This document shows positions 51,792-61,657 of a DNA stretch of 64,000 nt, piece after piece; the stretch's first letter is position 1; the number at the start of each line of letters is the position of its first letter. The notes beneath the pieces were generated by a model. It was not told the DNA's origin and did not search any database. It was given only the letters and a program-made list of their open reading frames with translations. The position numbers and the translations under genes are program-made. Origin of the DNA: Streptomyces pristinaespiralis (lineage in GTDB: Bacteria; Actinomycetota; Actinomycetes; Streptomycetales; Streptomycetaceae); assembly GCF_001278075.1 (NCBI RefSeq), contig NZ_CP011340.1:5329501-5393500 (forward strand). Reading direction: 5' to 3'.

Positions 51792-53477
51792 TCAGCCGTT
51801 CTCGGACATCGCGGTCGACGGCGCCGTGGTCGCCGTGGTCGTGGAGCGCTGCACGGGACGCAGCTGCGGGGCGGGCCGGGCGGCCGGCGGCGCCGGCGCC
51901 GGTGAGACGGCCGTACGCGCGGCGGTCCCCGGTGCCGGGGCGGCCGAAGAGGCCGAGGGGAGCGGAGCGGCCGAACCGGCCGCCGGGTCGGGAGCGGCCG
52001 GGGCGGACGGCGAAGGCGACGACGCCGACGGCGACGGCGACGGCGGGACCGTGCCCGGCGGCGCGTCCTCCGGCGGGTCCAGCGGCCAGTACCCGTCACC
52101 CACCACGTCCGCGGGCCCGCCGGGCGCCGGTTCGCCGAGCGCGTCCTGCGCCTCACGCGCCTTCGGTGCGAGGAGCGGCGAGAAGTGCGGGTTCGTCCGC
52201 AGTGCCTCGTCGATGTGGCGCCGGGCGGGCCCGTAGTCCCCGAGGGCACGCTCGATCTCGCCCAGGTGGTACGAGAACAGTGCGCTGCGCAGCCCCTGGC
52301 CGGTGGCCACCTTCGCGAACGGCAGCGCGTCGTCCGGCCGGCCGGCCCGGTACAGCGCCCACCCCATCGCGTCGGCGACGTGCACATTGCGGTGGCCGCG
52401 CCGCCATTCGCCCTGGAGCCGGCGCACCGCGGCGGCCGGGTCCCCGTGGTCGGCCTCGTAGCGCGCCAGCACCAGGTCCCCGTCGACACCGTGCTCGCCG
52501 GCGCGGGTGACCTGCTTGCGCAGGAGCTCGTAGAGCGTGGCGGCGTCCCCGTTCAGCCCCATCGATTCGTACAGCTCGCCGGCCTCCAGCGCGTACTCGG
52601 GCAGCGGCAGCTTCGCCAGCGCCGACCGGTAGTCGTCCAGCGCCTCGTCCGTGCGGCCCAGCGCCGCCAGCGCACGCGCACGGCCCGCCAGCGAACGGTG
52701 GCTCTCGGGAACGGTCCTCAGCGCCTTGGTGAAGTGCTCCACGGCCTCCTCTGCCTCGCCCCGCTCCCAGGCCAGTTCACCCTCACGGTGCAGGGCGACG
52801 GCCTTCTCCGTGGGTGTCCGCGAGTTCGCGGTGGCGCCGTACGCCAGTGCCGCGGCGTCCTCGCGCCAGCCCTTGTTCCAGTAGATCCGCGCCTCGCGCC
52901 CCTGCACCTGGGGGCCGGTCTGCAGCTCGAGGAGCTTGTCCATGGCCTTGCCGGCGGCCGCGTACCTGCCGAGCCCGTTGTAGGCGTCGATCAGCGCCGG
53001 ATACACCGCCCAGCGTTCCGGCTTCTGCTTCCTGGCGCTCTCCGCGTAGCCGCGGGCCCCGGCGAAGTCGTGCCGGGCGTTCGCCAGCTCGGCCATCCCC
53101 ACCAGCGCGGCGACGTTGCCCTTGGCGGCCGGTACCGCCCGCAGCGACCGCTTCAGCGCCCGCTCGGCCTTCGGGTAGTACGCCGTCTCCCCGAGCCGCG
53201 TGCCCCGCTCCACGTACGCGGAGCCCAGCACCGCCCAGGACTCCTCGTCCCCCGGATGGTCGCGGACGAATCTCTCACGGTCGCGGATCAGCGCGTCCAG
53301 GTCGGAGAGCGAGGCCGGTGCGCCCGAACCGGCCGCGGTCATCGCCCTGGCCACCGGCCCGGGCGCGGGCGGCGGCGTGTCCTTCCCCCAACCGGGCGCG
53401 AGCACGATCACCCCGGTGACCAGTGTCGCGCCGACCAGCGTGCTGACAGCGGCGTTCTTCAGGGTTTCGCTCTTCAT
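51792..53477 (-). CDS. Membrane-anchored tetratricopeptide-repeat protein
   Basis: 561 residues. A signal anchor (LKNAAVSTLVGATLVTGVIVLAP) at the N-terminus, then TPR-like repeats across about residues 65-440 (for example SWAVLGSAYVERGTRL, REGELAWERGEAEEAVEHF, GRARALAALGRTDEALDDY, MGWALYRAGRPDDALPF, SYHLGEIERALGDY). The last 110 residues are Pro/Ala/Ser-rich and disordered. The TPR part probably binds proteins on the outer face of the membrane. Partner unknown. The ATG at 53475-53477 is set by the signal anchor; the frame upstream is open but without homology. It is convergent with hppD and divergent from the flavin oxidase gene. Confidence 0.85.
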   Translation of the reverse strand: MKSETLKNAAVSTLVGATLVTGVIVLAPGWGKDTPPPAPGPVARAMTAAGSGAPASLSDLDALIRDRERFVRDHPGDEESWAVLGSAYVERGTRLGETAYYPKAERALKRSLRAVPAAKGNVAALVGMAELANARHDFAGARGYAESARKQKPERWAVYPALIDAYNGLGRYAAAGKAMDKLLELQTGPQVQGREARIYWNKGWREDAAALAYGATANSRTPTEKAVALHREGELAWERGEAEEAVEHFTKALRTVPESHRSLAGRARALAALGRTDEALDDYRSALAKLPLPEYALEAGELYESMGLNGDAATLYELLRKQVTRAGEHGVDGDLVLARYEADHGDPAAAVRRLQGEWRRGHRNVHVADAMGWALYRAGRPDDALPFAKVATGQGLRSALFSYHLGEIERALGDYGPARRHIDEALRTNPHFSPLLAPKAREAQDALGEPAPGGPADVVGDGYWPLDPPEDAPPGTVPPSPSPSASSPSPSAPAAPDPAAGSAAPLPSASSAAPAPGTAARTAVSPAPAPPAARPAPQLRPVQRSTTTATTAPSTAMSENG

Positions 53478-53586
53478 GGCGCTCACTGTGCGGCAGCGCA
53501 CAGCCAATACGAAGAACACACTCTGACCCGCGGAGCGGAACGCAGACGGGTTCACACCGATGGCCCCCGGTGCGAGGCTTGGGATC

Positions 53587-54954
53587 ATGGACGATCTCCT
53601 CGAGCGGCTGCGCGCCGGTCTCCCCGCGGAAGCCCTCATCACCGATCCGGACGTCACCGCGTCGTACGGCAACGACATGGCGAGCTTCTGCGCGGCGGGC
53701 ACCCCCGCCGTCGTGGTCCTGCCGCGCTCCGTGGAACAGGTCCAGCACGTCATGCGCACCGCCACGGCACTACGGGTGCCGGTCGTGCCGCAGGGCGCCC
53801 GTACGGGCCTGTCGGGCGCGGCCAACGCCTCCGACGGCTGCATCGTGCTGTCGCTGACGAAGATGGACCGGATCCTCGAGATCAGCCCGGTCGACCGGAT
53901 CGCCGTCGTCGAACCGGGCGTCGTCAACGCCGTGCTGTCGCGCGCGGTGGGCGAGCACGGCCTGTACTACCCGCCGGACCCCTCCAGCTGGGAGATGTGC
54001 ACCATCGGCGGCAACATCGGCACCGCGTCCGGCGGCCTGTGCTGCGTGAAGTACGGGGTGACGGCCGAGTACGTCCTCGGCCTGACCGTGGTCCTCGCCG
54101 ACGGACGGCTGCTGAAGACCGGCCGGCGCACCGCCAAGGGCGTCGCCGGATACGACCTCACCCGGCTGTTCGTCGGCTCGGAGGGCAGCCTCGGCATCGT
54201 CGTCGAAGCGGTCCTCGCGCTACGGCCCCAGCCGCCCGCGCAGCTCGTACTGGCCGCGGAGTTCCCCTCCGCGGCCGCCGCCTGCGACGCCGTCTGCGCG
54301 ATCATGGAGCGCGGCCACACCCCCTCACTCCTCGAGATCATGGATCGCACCACCGTCCGGGCGGTCAACAAACTGGCCAACATGGGCCTCCCGGAGACCA
54401 CGGAAGCCCTGCTCCTCGCCGCCTTCGACACCCCGGACCCCGGGGCCGACCTGGCCGCCGTCGGGACGCTGTGCGAGGCCGCGGGCGCGAGCGAGGTGGT
54501 GCCCGCGGACACCGTCGCCGAGTCCGAACTGCTGCTCCAGGCCCGCCGGATGTCGCTGACCGCCCTCGAGACGGTCAAGTCGGCGACGATGATCGACGAC
54601 GTCTGCGTACCGCGTTCGAAGCTCGGGGCGATGATCGAGGGCACGGCCGCCATCGCGGAGAAGTACGACCTCACCATCGGCGTCTGCGCCCACGCCGGCG
54701 ACGGCAACACCCATCCCGTCGTCTGCTTCGACCACCTCGACCCCGACGAGTCGCGGCGGGCCCGCGAGTCCTTCGACGAGATCATGGCGCTCGGTCTGGA
54801 ACTGGGCGGCACCATCACCGGCGAACACGGCGTCGGCGTGCTCAAGAAGGAATGGCTGGCACGGGAACTCGGGCCGGTGAGCCTGGAGTTGCAGCGCGGC
54901 ATCAAGCAGACCTTCGATCCGCTCGGCATCCTCAACCCGGGCAAGCTCTTCTGA
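53587..54954 (+). CDS. FAD-linked oxidase, GlcD/D-lactate dehydrogenase type
   Basis: 455 residues. The PCMH FAD-binding domain shows VVPQGARTGLSGAANA, EPGVVNAVLS, YYPPDPSSWEMCTIGGNIGTASGG and YDLTRLFVGSEGSLGIV. The substrate domain ends with CAHAGDGNTHPVV, GTITGEHGVGVLKKEWL and FDPLGILNPGKLF, the consensus end of 2-hydroxyacid dehydrogenases (glycolate, D-lactate). Substrate cannot be settled. ATG at 53587. No GlcE/GlcF partner is next to it, so it probably acts alone with an unknown electron acceptor. Confidence 0.9.
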   Translation: MDDLLERLRAGLPAEALITDPDVTASYGNDMASFCAAGTPAVVVLPRSVEQVQHVMRTATALRVPVVPQGARTGLSGAANASDGCIVLSLTKMDRILEISPVDRIAVVEPGVVNAVLSRAVGEHGLYYPPDPSSWEMCTIGGNIGTASGGLCCVKYGVTAEYVLGLTVVLADGRLLKTGRRTAKGVAGYDLTRLFVGSEGSLGIVVEAVLALRPQPPAQLVLAAEFPSAAAACDAVCAIMERGHTPSLLEIMDRTTVRAVNKLANMGLPETTEALLLAAFDTPDPGADLAAVGTLCEAAGASEVVPADTVAESELLLQARRMSLTALETVKSATMIDDVCVPRSKLGAMIEGTAAIAEKYDLTIGVCAHAGDGNTHPVVCFDHLDPDESRRARESFDEIMALGLELGGTITGEHGVGVLKKEWLARELGPVSLELQRGIKQTFDPLGILNPGKLF

Positions 54955-54964
54955 ACCGCGCCGC

Positions 54965-55435
54965 TCACGCGTCGCCGTCCTGCGGGTCGCCGGAGGAGCC
55001 GTGCGCCCGCAGTTCGTCGGTCCTGGCCGGTGCGAGGAGCGCGGCCAGGGCCTCGTCGATGCCGAGCGCCGCCGTCTCGGTCCCGGGCGGCACGACCCGC
55101 AGCGTCCGCTCCAGCCAGGCCGACACCGCCGATGACGGCGCCTCCAGCAGCGCGTCACCGTCGGGTGAACTCAGCGCCATGAGGATGACGCTGCGGCCGT
55201 CGTTCTTCGACGGCCAGACACGCACGTCGCCGGTGCCGCACGGCCGGAACACCCCTTCCACGAGCAGCTCCCGGGCGAACGTCCAGCTGACGGGGTGGCT
55301 GGAGCCGACGTGGAAGACGATGTGCACGGCATAGGGGTCGTCGGCGCGGTAGGCCAGCCGGGCGGGGACGGGGATGCTGCGCTCGGGCGACAGCACCAGG
55401 TTCAACTCGAGTTCGCGTTCCACCACCGTGTGCAT
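54965..55435 (-). CDS. ssgG: SsgA-like sporulation/cell division protein, SsgG-type
   Basis: 156 residues. The SALP family is clear from ELELNLVLSPERSIPVPARLAYRADDPYAV, SSHPVSWTFARELL, FRPCGTGDVRVWPS and LMALSSPDGDALLEAP. These small proteins exist only in morphologically complex actinomycetes and help place septa and control peptidoglycan work during sporulation. The gene lies near hppD and before an RDD gene, as SsgG does in S. coelicolor; SsgG mutants skip septa. The paralogue name rests on this context. It is convergent with the oxidase gene, 10 bp apart. Confidence 0.87.
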   Translation of the reverse strand: MHTVVERELELNLVLSPERSIPVPARLAYRADDPYAVHIVFHVGSSHPVSWTFARELLVEGVFRPCGTGDVRVWPSKNDGRSVILMALSSPDGDALLEAPSSAVSAWLERTLRVVPPGTETAALGIDEALAALLAPARTDELRAHGSSGDPQDGDA

Positions 55436-55659
55436 GATCTCTTCCTTCCGTCACGCCTTCTCGGGCGGCCCGGTGAGTGGGCCTCACGGGAAGAGAGCGG
55501 CTACCCCCGATGGCATTACGCGACTTCCGCACATAACTTTCCGTGACATTCCTGTGACCTGAAAGTGGTCGTTACGGCAGGACCGGCCCAGGGGTGCGCG
55601 AGGGTCTGATAGATGTGGTCCCTCGAATTGAGGCATCGAAGAGATACGGGACCACGGTG

Positions 55660-57198
55660 ATGAGCGCCCCAACCCCGGCAACCGGCGACGGCAGCCCCAC
55701 ACCCGGCTACTACCCGGACCCGTCCATTCCCGGATATGTCCGGTACTGGAACGGCGCGGCATGGGTTCCCGGTACGAGCAGGCCCGCCCCGAAGTCGGGC
55801 GAGGCGATGCCCGGCCCGCCCGCGTCGGCCGCCGCTTCCGCGCCCGCCGTGTCCGCCCAGCCCGCGCCTTCCGTGGAGGAGACCGGACCGGTCTTCCTCG
55901 ACGAGGAGCCGTCGGACGAGCCCGCCCGCCCGGAGCCCGCCACCGCCTGGCAGGCCGACACCTCACGCCAGTCCGGTTTCGGCGGCGACCTCGACAACCG
56001 CGTCTCGTGGGGCGGCGATCCCCGTACGGCCGACCGGCCGGCCGCCGGTGACGCGCCGTCCGATCCGCGCCGTCCCGCCGCGGCCGCCCCGACGCCGGAG
56101 CCGTCCGCCGACCCGACCGGCGGCAGGCTGCCCGGCATGCGCTCCGCCGCGCCCCGGACCGGCCCCGCGGACGACGAGATCCCCGGCGGTGTCCGCCCCC
56201 TCGGCCCGTCCGCCACGGGCGAGCCGCCGGTGGACGGTACGGTCGCGATCCGCGCGCTCCGCCCCGGCGGCGCGGCGGGTTCTCCCGACCAGGCCCGGCC
56301 GGCCGCACAGGAGCCACCGGTCCGCCGCACCCCGAACCCTCAGCAGCCCGCGGAGAACACCGTCACCATCCGGGCCCAGCGACCGGGGCAGGCCGACGGC
56401 ACGATGACGATGCGGGCGGTCGGCAGGCCCGCGGAGGCGGACCCCACCCGGCAGGACCCGTCCCGTCCCGCCCCGCAGTCCGCCGCCACCCCGCCGCAGG
56501 CGCAGCCGCAGGCCCAGCCCCAGCCTCTGCCTCAGCAGCAGGCGCCCGCGCAGCCCCAGCCGCCGGTCACCAGCAGCACCGGCGGTGGCGCCGCCTCCTG
56601 GCCGCAGCAGGTGCACCAGCTGGCGCAGACGTCGGCCCCCGCGGAGGGCGAGCCCGTCCTTCCGTGGAAGCCCCCCGTCAACGACCCGTTCCTCGCCGCC
56701 GCGCAGGCGCAGGCCGCCGCCCGGCCCGCCGGCCTCGGCAAGCGCCTGGCCGCCCGCCTGATCGACACGGTGCTGCTCGGCGCGCTCGTCGGCGCCGTGG
56801 CCGTCCCCGTCGTCGCACAGGCACGCGCACACATCGACGAGAAGATCGAGGCGGCGAAGCTCTCCGGAAGGACGGTGACCGTCTGGCTGGTCGACGGCAC
56901 CACGGCGGGTCACCTCGGCATCGTCCTCGGCGCCCTGCTCGTCCTCGGCGTGCTGTACGAGTCACTGCCGACCGCCAAGTGGGGCCGGACGGTGGGCAAG
57001 AAGCTCTGCGGCCTCCAGGTCCTGGACATCGAGACCCATGAGCCGCCGACGTTCGGCGCCGCCCTGCGCCGCTGGCTCCTCTACAGCCTGCTCGGCGTCC
57101 TCGTCGTCGGGGTGCTCAACGTGCTCTGGTGCCTGTTCGACCGCCCGTGGCGGCAGTGCTGGCACGACAAGACGGCGCACACGTTCGTGACCGGCTGA
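55660..57198 (+). CDS. RDD family membrane protein with DUF2510 N-terminus
   Basis: 512 residues. The N-terminus has the DUF2510 motif PGYYPDPSIPGYVRYWNGAAWV. Residues 40-345 are Pro/Ala/Gln-rich, with repeated TVAIRALRPGG / TVTIRAQRPGQ / TMTMRAVGRPA blocks of unknown meaning. The C-terminal 150 residues are an RDD domain (Arg in LAARLIDTVLLGALVG, Lys/Gly in WGRTVGKKLCGLQV, DRPWRQCWHDKTAHT) with about three membrane helices. RDD proteins are proposed to move small solutes or ions. It forms a tandem with the next RDD gene, 84 bp later. A GTG one codon upstream (55657) is a possible alternative start. Confidence 0.87.
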   Translation: MSAPTPATGDGSPTPGYYPDPSIPGYVRYWNGAAWVPGTSRPAPKSGEAMPGPPASAAASAPAVSAQPAPSVEETGPVFLDEEPSDEPARPEPATAWQADTSRQSGFGGDLDNRVSWGGDPRTADRPAAGDAPSDPRRPAAAAPTPEPSADPTGGRLPGMRSAAPRTGPADDEIPGGVRPLGPSATGEPPVDGTVAIRALRPGGAAGSPDQARPAAQEPPVRRTPNPQQPAENTVTIRAQRPGQADGTMTMRAVGRPAEADPTRQDPSRPAPQSAATPPQAQPQAQPQPLPQQQAPAQPQPPVTSSTGGGAASWPQQVHQLAQTSAPAEGEPVLPWKPPVNDPFLAAAQAQAAARPAGLGKRLAARLIDTVLLGALVGAVAVPVVAQARAHIDEKIEAAKLSGRTVTVWLVDGTTAGHLGIVLGALLVLGVLYESLPTAKWGRTVGKKLCGLQVLDIETHEPPTFGAALRRWLLYSLLGVLVVGVLNVLWCLFDRPWRQCWHDKTAHTFVTG

Positions 57199-57282
57199 CC
57201 CGTCCGGCCGTACGGTTCCCGGGGGTCCCCCGAACGCCTGTGAGCCGTTGCGGGGCTCATGGGCCCGGGGTGCACTGCCCCC

Positions 57283-58020
57283 ATGAGCAACGACCAGCCG
57301 CCGCCCGGACAGTCGCCCGACGACGATCCGTTCCGTAAGAAGCCACAGGAGCCGCAGGGGCCCCAGGAACCGGGCGGACCGACTCCGCCGTCCGGGGGCG
57401 CTCCCGGCTCCGGCGGCAGTTCGCCCTATGACTCTCCCCTGGGAGGGCCGGGCGGCACGGGCGGTCCGTACGGTGGCGAGCGGCCGCCTCCGTACGACGC
57501 GGGGGCCTACGGCGGCCCCTACGGTGGTGCGGACCCGCTCGCGGGCATGCCGCCGCTGGCGGGTTTCGGCAAACGGGTGCTGGCCCGGCTCATCGACATG
57601 ATCATTGTTTTCGTGCCGCTGTTCCTCATCTCCCTGGCCTTCGGCGGCATCGAAGTGGCCACCGGCGGCGAGGACTGGGACGAGGTCACCGACCGGATGA
57701 ACTCCGGGGAGCAGTGGCTGTGGTCGCTGATCTCCCTTGTGGCGTACGTCGGTTACGACACGCTCATGACGGCGAAGTACAACGGGCGGACCGTCGGCAA
57801 GAAGATCATGAAGCTGCGGGTCGCGATGCTCAACGACGGCCGGGTGCCGGACGTCGGCTCCTCACTTCTGCGCGCCCTCGTGCTCTGGGTGCCCGCGCTG
57901 GTGTGCTGCTACTGCATCTGGTGGCTCGTCATCATCATCACGGTGCTCGTCGACAAGCCCTACCGGCAGGGACTGCACGACAAGGCGGGCAAGACGGTCG
58001 TGGTCTCAGCGGCGCAGTGA
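57283..58020 (+). CDS. RDD family membrane protein
   Basis: 245 residues. A Pro/Gly/Tyr-rich cytoplasmic N-terminus of about 100 residues (GGPYGGERPPPYDAG) leads into an RDD domain: FGKRVLARLIDMIIVFVPLF, NGRTVGKKIMKLRVAML, VDKPYRQGLHDKAGKTVV. Three to four membrane helices. Same family as the gene before it, and probably a tandem duplicate that diverged. ATG at 57283. Its end overlaps a small convergent membrane-protein gene by 15 bp. Confidence 0.88.
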   Translation: MSNDQPPPGQSPDDDPFRKKPQEPQGPQEPGGPTPPSGGAPGSGGSSPYDSPLGGPGGTGGPYGGERPPPYDAGAYGGPYGGADPLAGMPPLAGFGKRVLARLIDMIIVFVPLFLISLAFGGIEVATGGEDWDEVTDRMNSGEQWLWSLISLVAYVGYDTLMTAKYNGRTVGKKIMKLRVAMLNDGRVPDVGSSLLRALVLWVPALVCCYCIWWLVIIITVLVDKPYRQGLHDKAGKTVVVSAAQ

Positions 58021-58308
58021 GTGCTGGCCGACCCTGGCCTCCGCCCCGGCATGGGGGCGGGCCGCGGACGTGCCGGCCGTGAGGGGGTCGGAGGCGGGGG
58101 CCGCGGGCGGCGCGGCGGCCCGCGGCGGGGCGGCCCGGTGACGCAGGGACGGCGTGAGCGCGACCAGGAGTCCCAGGGCCAGTGAGGCGATGCCGATCGC
58201 GGCGACCGCCACGCCGTCGGTGGCGCGGGTCAGCAGCAGGAGGGCGACGGTCGAGAGGACGACGGTGGCCGAACCGTAGGCGAGCTGTGCGGCAGTCGGA
58301 CGCGGCAT
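58006..58308 (-). CDS. Small membrane protein, two helices
   Basis: 100 residues. Two hydrophobic segments (ATVVLSTVALLLLTRATD and AVAAIGIASLALGLLVALTPS) follow a short MPRPTAAQL start; the tail is Ala/Pro-rich and disordered. Similar small proteins are common in Streptomyces without known role. The coding call relies on hydrophobicity and position, so it is moderate. Confidence 0.6.
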   Translation of the reverse strand: MPRPTAAQLAYGSATVVLSTVALLLLTRATDGVAVAAIGIASLALGLLVALTPSLRHRAAPPRAAAPPAAPASDPLTAGTSAARPHAGAEARVGQHSLRR

Positions 58309-58688
58309 GACGGTATCCGTCCTATGGACAGGGGCAGGGCCGGAGCCTTGGGGACAGTTCGCACTGACAGCAGACTCTACGACGGTGGATGCCCCCGGGG
58401 AACCGGCAGTAAGCGTGACCTAACGCACGGTGCCGGTGCATGGGGGGCGCACAGGGTCACTCGACCCGCCAAGTGGCGAAAAATGTGCGCCTCTTGTCCT
58501 GATTTCCCATCGTCCGCATACCGGGGCCCTGCACCCGCATAGTGTAGTTGGCCTGTCCAAGTCAAGGACTGTCTTTTCTTCCCCAACTCCGGTCGAATGT
58601 CGTCACTTGAGACGCGTATACCGCGCACGCGGACGACCCCACAACCCTGTCCGCAGCAGCGACGGAACGCGGGGGAGGACACCATCAA
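58309..58688 (+). promoter_or_regulatory. Upstream region of the M6 metalloprotease gene
   Basis: 380 bp without a gene. It contains a less GC-rich stretch (58530-58600) where promoter elements such as TAGTGT (58540) are possible, and the strong RBS GGGGGAGGA (58671-58679) nine bases before the GTG start. No clear operator is seen. Confidence 0.4.
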
Positions 58689-61106
58689 GTGACCAGCAAG
58701 CGACGGACGTTCAGAGCGTCCGCGGTGCTCGTGGCCCTTGCCGCGACGACCGCGACCGCATCGGCGTTCACCAGTGCGCAGGCCGACGGCCAGAAGCCGG
58801 CGGACCCTGCGGGCATCGAGCGGCACGACCCGGCACCGCACAAGGGCCATGTCGAGCACGACCTCGAGGGTCCCTTCAGCAAGCAGCAGGAGGAGCAGCG
58901 ACAGGCCGCCCTCGAGCAGGTCATATCCGGCGACGCCACCGTGCAGCAGCGCGGCGGCTCCAAGGTCGTCAAGCTCGACGACAAGAAGTACGTCGAGCTC
59001 GCCCGGGAGAAGACCGAGAAGATCTTCACCATCCTCGTGGAGTTCGGCGACAAGGTCGACGACACGACGATGTTCGACCCGGACGGCGCCGACGGCCCCA
59101 AGCCGCCGGTGAAGAAGTACGGCGGCACGCCCGGCCCGCTGCACAACCAGATCGCGGAGCCGGACAGGTCGAAGGACAACTCGACCGCCTGGCAGGCCGA
59201 TTACAACCAGGAGCACTTCCAGGACCTGTACTTCGGCACCGGCAAGGACGAGAACGGGCAGCCGAAGCAGTCGCTGAAGACCTACTACGAGAAGACCTCG
59301 TCCGGCCGTTACTCGGTCGACGGCGCCGTCTCCGACTGGGTCAAGGTCGACTACAACGAGGCCCGCTACGGCTCCAACTACTGCGGTCAGACCAACTGCG
59401 CCAACGTCTGGGACACGGTCAGGGACGGCGTGACCGCCTGGGCCGCCGACCAGAAGGCCAAGGGCAAGACCGACGCGGAGATCAAGGCGCAGCTGGCCGA
59501 GTACGACCAGTGGGACCGCTACGACTTCGACGCCGACGGCAACTTCAACGAGGCCGACGGCTACATCGACCACTTCCAGATCGTCCACGCGGGCGAGGAC
59601 GAGTCGGCGGGCGGCGGCGCCGAGGGCACCAACGCCCTGTGGGCCCACCGCTGGTACGCGTACGGCACCGACGCCGGCAAGACCGGCCCGGAGAACAACA
59701 AGTCCGGCGGCACCCAGATCGGCAACACCGGCATCTGGGTCGGCGACTACACCATGCAGCCCGAGAACGGCGGCCTCGGTGTCTTCGCCCACGAGTACGG
59801 TCACGACCTCGGTCTGCCGGACCACTACGACACCTCCGGCGGCGGCGAGAACTCGACCGGCTACTGGACCCTGATGTCGGCCGGCTCCTGGCTCGGCACC
59901 GGCAAGGACTCCATCGGCGACCTCCCCGGCGACATGACCGCCTGGGACAAGCTGCAGCTGGGCTGGCTCAACTACGAGACGGCCAAGGCCGCGACGAAGT
60001 CGACCCACACCCTCGGCGTGTCGGCGTACAACACCGACAAGCCGCAGGCGCTCGTCGTCGAGCTGCCGAAGAAGCCCGTCACCACGACTGTCGTGAAGCC
60101 CTCCGAGGGCTCCAAGCAGTGGTGGAGCGACATGGGTGACGACCTCAAGAACACTCTGTCCCGTTCGGTGGACCTCACCGGCAAGTCGTCCGCTTCGCTG
60201 GAGCTCGACGGCTGGTGGGACATCGAGGCCGACTACGACTACCTCTACGCGGAGGTCTCGACGGACGGCGGCGCCAACTGGACGCCGGTGGACGGCACGG
60301 CCGACGGCAAGGCGATCACCCGTGACGCGGGCGACAAGCCGGCGCTGACCGGCCCGTCCGAGGGTCACAAGAAGCTCGTCTACGCGCTGGACGCCTACGC
60401 GGGCCAGAAGGTCGACGTCCGCTTCCGCTACCAGACGGACGGCGGCGTGGCGGGCAAGGGCTTCACGGCCGACGCCATCACGATCAAGGCCGACGGCGCC
60501 CCCGTCTTCTCGGACAACGCCGAGGGCGAGGTCGACGGCTGGACCGCGAAGGGCTTCAACCGCATCGGTGAGTCCTTCACGCTCGAGTACGAGCAGTACT
60601 ACATCGCCGAGAACCGCCAGTACGTGTCGTACGACCAGACTCTCGAGGTCGGCCCGTACAACTTCGGTTTCAAGGCGCCGCGCGACAACTGGGTCGAGCA
60701 CTACCCCTACCAGAACGGTCTGATGATCTGGCAGTGGGACACCTCCCAGAAGGACAACAACACCAGCGCCCACCACGGCCAGGGTCTGATCCTTCCGGTT
60801 GACGCGCACGCCAAGCCGCTGAAGTGGTCCGACGGCACGGTGCTGCGCAACAAGATCCAGACGTTCGACTCGACGTTCAGCCGGTACCGCACGGACAGCT
60901 TCTGGCTGCACAACGCGGACAAGCCGCACTGGATCGCGTCCCAGCGGGGCAACCCGGTCTTCGACGACCGCAAGGGCGTCTACTGGTACCCGGAGAACCC
61001 GACGGGCAGCGTCAAGGTAACTGACACCAACACCAAGATCTCGATCGTCAAGGAGCCGCTGAGCGGCCGGACGATCACCATCAATGTTGGTCCGTCGACC
61101 AAGTAA
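58689..61106 (+). CDS. Secreted M6 (immune inhibitor A-type) metalloprotease
   Basis: 805 residues. Signal peptide RRTFRASAVLVALAATTATASA, a propeptide to about residue 115, then the catalytic domain with zinc motif HEYGHDLGLPDHYD (His368, Glu369, His372) and the WTLMSAGSW stretch with the Met-turn. Residues 500-640 form MAM/carbohydrate-binding-like beta domains (SASLELDGWWDIE, VRFRYQTDGGVAGKG). It is an extracellular zinc endopeptidase of the InhA group, widespread in Streptomyces. The RBS is strong, the GC bias even, and no transport partner is needed beyond Sec. A terminator follows. Confidence 0.92.
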   Translation: MTSKRRTFRASAVLVALAATTATASAFTSAQADGQKPADPAGIERHDPAPHKGHVEHDLEGPFSKQQEEQRQAALEQVISGDATVQQRGGSKVVKLDDKKYVELAREKTEKIFTILVEFGDKVDDTTMFDPDGADGPKPPVKKYGGTPGPLHNQIAEPDRSKDNSTAWQADYNQEHFQDLYFGTGKDENGQPKQSLKTYYEKTSSGRYSVDGAVSDWVKVDYNEARYGSNYCGQTNCANVWDTVRDGVTAWAADQKAKGKTDAEIKAQLAEYDQWDRYDFDADGNFNEADGYIDHFQIVHAGEDESAGGGAEGTNALWAHRWYAYGTDAGKTGPENNKSGGTQIGNTGIWVGDYTMQPENGGLGVFAHEYGHDLGLPDHYDTSGGGENSTGYWTLMSAGSWLGTGKDSIGDLPGDMTAWDKLQLGWLNYETAKAATKSTHTLGVSAYNTDKPQALVVELPKKPVTTTVVKPSEGSKQWWSDMGDDLKNTLSRSVDLTGKSSASLELDGWWDIEADYDYLYAEVSTDGGANWTPVDGTADGKAITRDAGDKPALTGPSEGHKKLVYALDAYAGQKVDVRFRYQTDGGVAGKGFTADAITIKADGAPVFSDNAEGEVDGWTAKGFNRIGESFTLEYEQYYIAENRQYVSYDQTLEVGPYNFGFKAPRDNWVEHYPYQNGLMIWQWDTSQKDNNTSAHHGQGLILPVDAHAKPLKWSDGTVLRNKIQTFDSTFSRYRTDSFWLHNADKPHWIASQRGNPVFDDRKGVYWYPENPTGSVKVTDTNTKISIVKEPLSGRTITINVGPSTK

Positions 61107-61131
61107 TCCGTAACACCCCAGGTCAAAGCAT

Positions 61132-61171
61132 GATCGGCCGTCGCCCTCTAGCGGGCGGCGGCCGATCGTGT
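61132..61171 (+). terminator. Terminator after the metalloprotease gene
   Basis: GATCGGCCGTCGCCC and GGGCGGCGGCCGATC (one G-T pair) with a six-base loop, then GTGTTTA. Confidence 0.75.
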
Positions 61172-61228
61172 TTAGGTGCGTCTGACCGAGGTTCTTATTG
61201 ACAGTGACTCACGGGGGAGTGGTTCCGC

Positions 61229-61543
61229 ATGCCCGGCGGAGGTTTCTGCAAGTTGCCAGGCGGCAGCGTCGTCGTCGCGATCAGCCTGCCGAGTCCGGCC
61301 GGGGGCGGCGCGACGGTCCGCTTCCTGGTCCACGCGGCGAACCGCGCCAGGGCGCTGACCCGGCTGCGGAATCTCGGGTTCAGGGCGGTGTACCTGCGGG
61401 GGAACGCGGAGCCGCCGACACCGGACGAGATCACGGCGGTCCTGCACCATCCGGACGGGCTGCTGTGGCGTCCTGACCAGAACGCGGGCGCGGAGCTCTG
61501 GCACCCGGCCCGAGCCCTTCTCCGTCCGGCCCGCCCGGCGTAG
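61229..61543 (+). CDS. Conserved small hypothetical protein
   Basis: 104 residues. GSVVVAISLPSPAGGGATVRFLVHAANRARALTRL and GFRAVYLRGNAEPPTPDEI read like a small alpha/beta domain; no known family. The frame has normal Streptomyces codon bias and lies behind a terminator, so it has its own promoter. RBS spacing is long (ACGGGGGAG at about 61209-61217). Function is unknown. Confidence 0.6.
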   Translation: MPGGGFCKLPGGSVVVAISLPSPAGGGATVRFLVHAANRARALTRLRNLGFRAVYLRGNAEPPTPDEITAVLHHPDGLLWRPDQNAGAELWHPARALLRPARPA

Positions 61544-61657
61544 CGCGCCGCCGGTGCGCTTTCCGTGACCGGTGGCTTCCCTCCGTGCGGGGCCGCTCAC
61601 GGCCGCCGGCCGTGAGCGCTGCCCCGGCCGGCCGGGGCTGCGGGCCGTGCCCCGGCC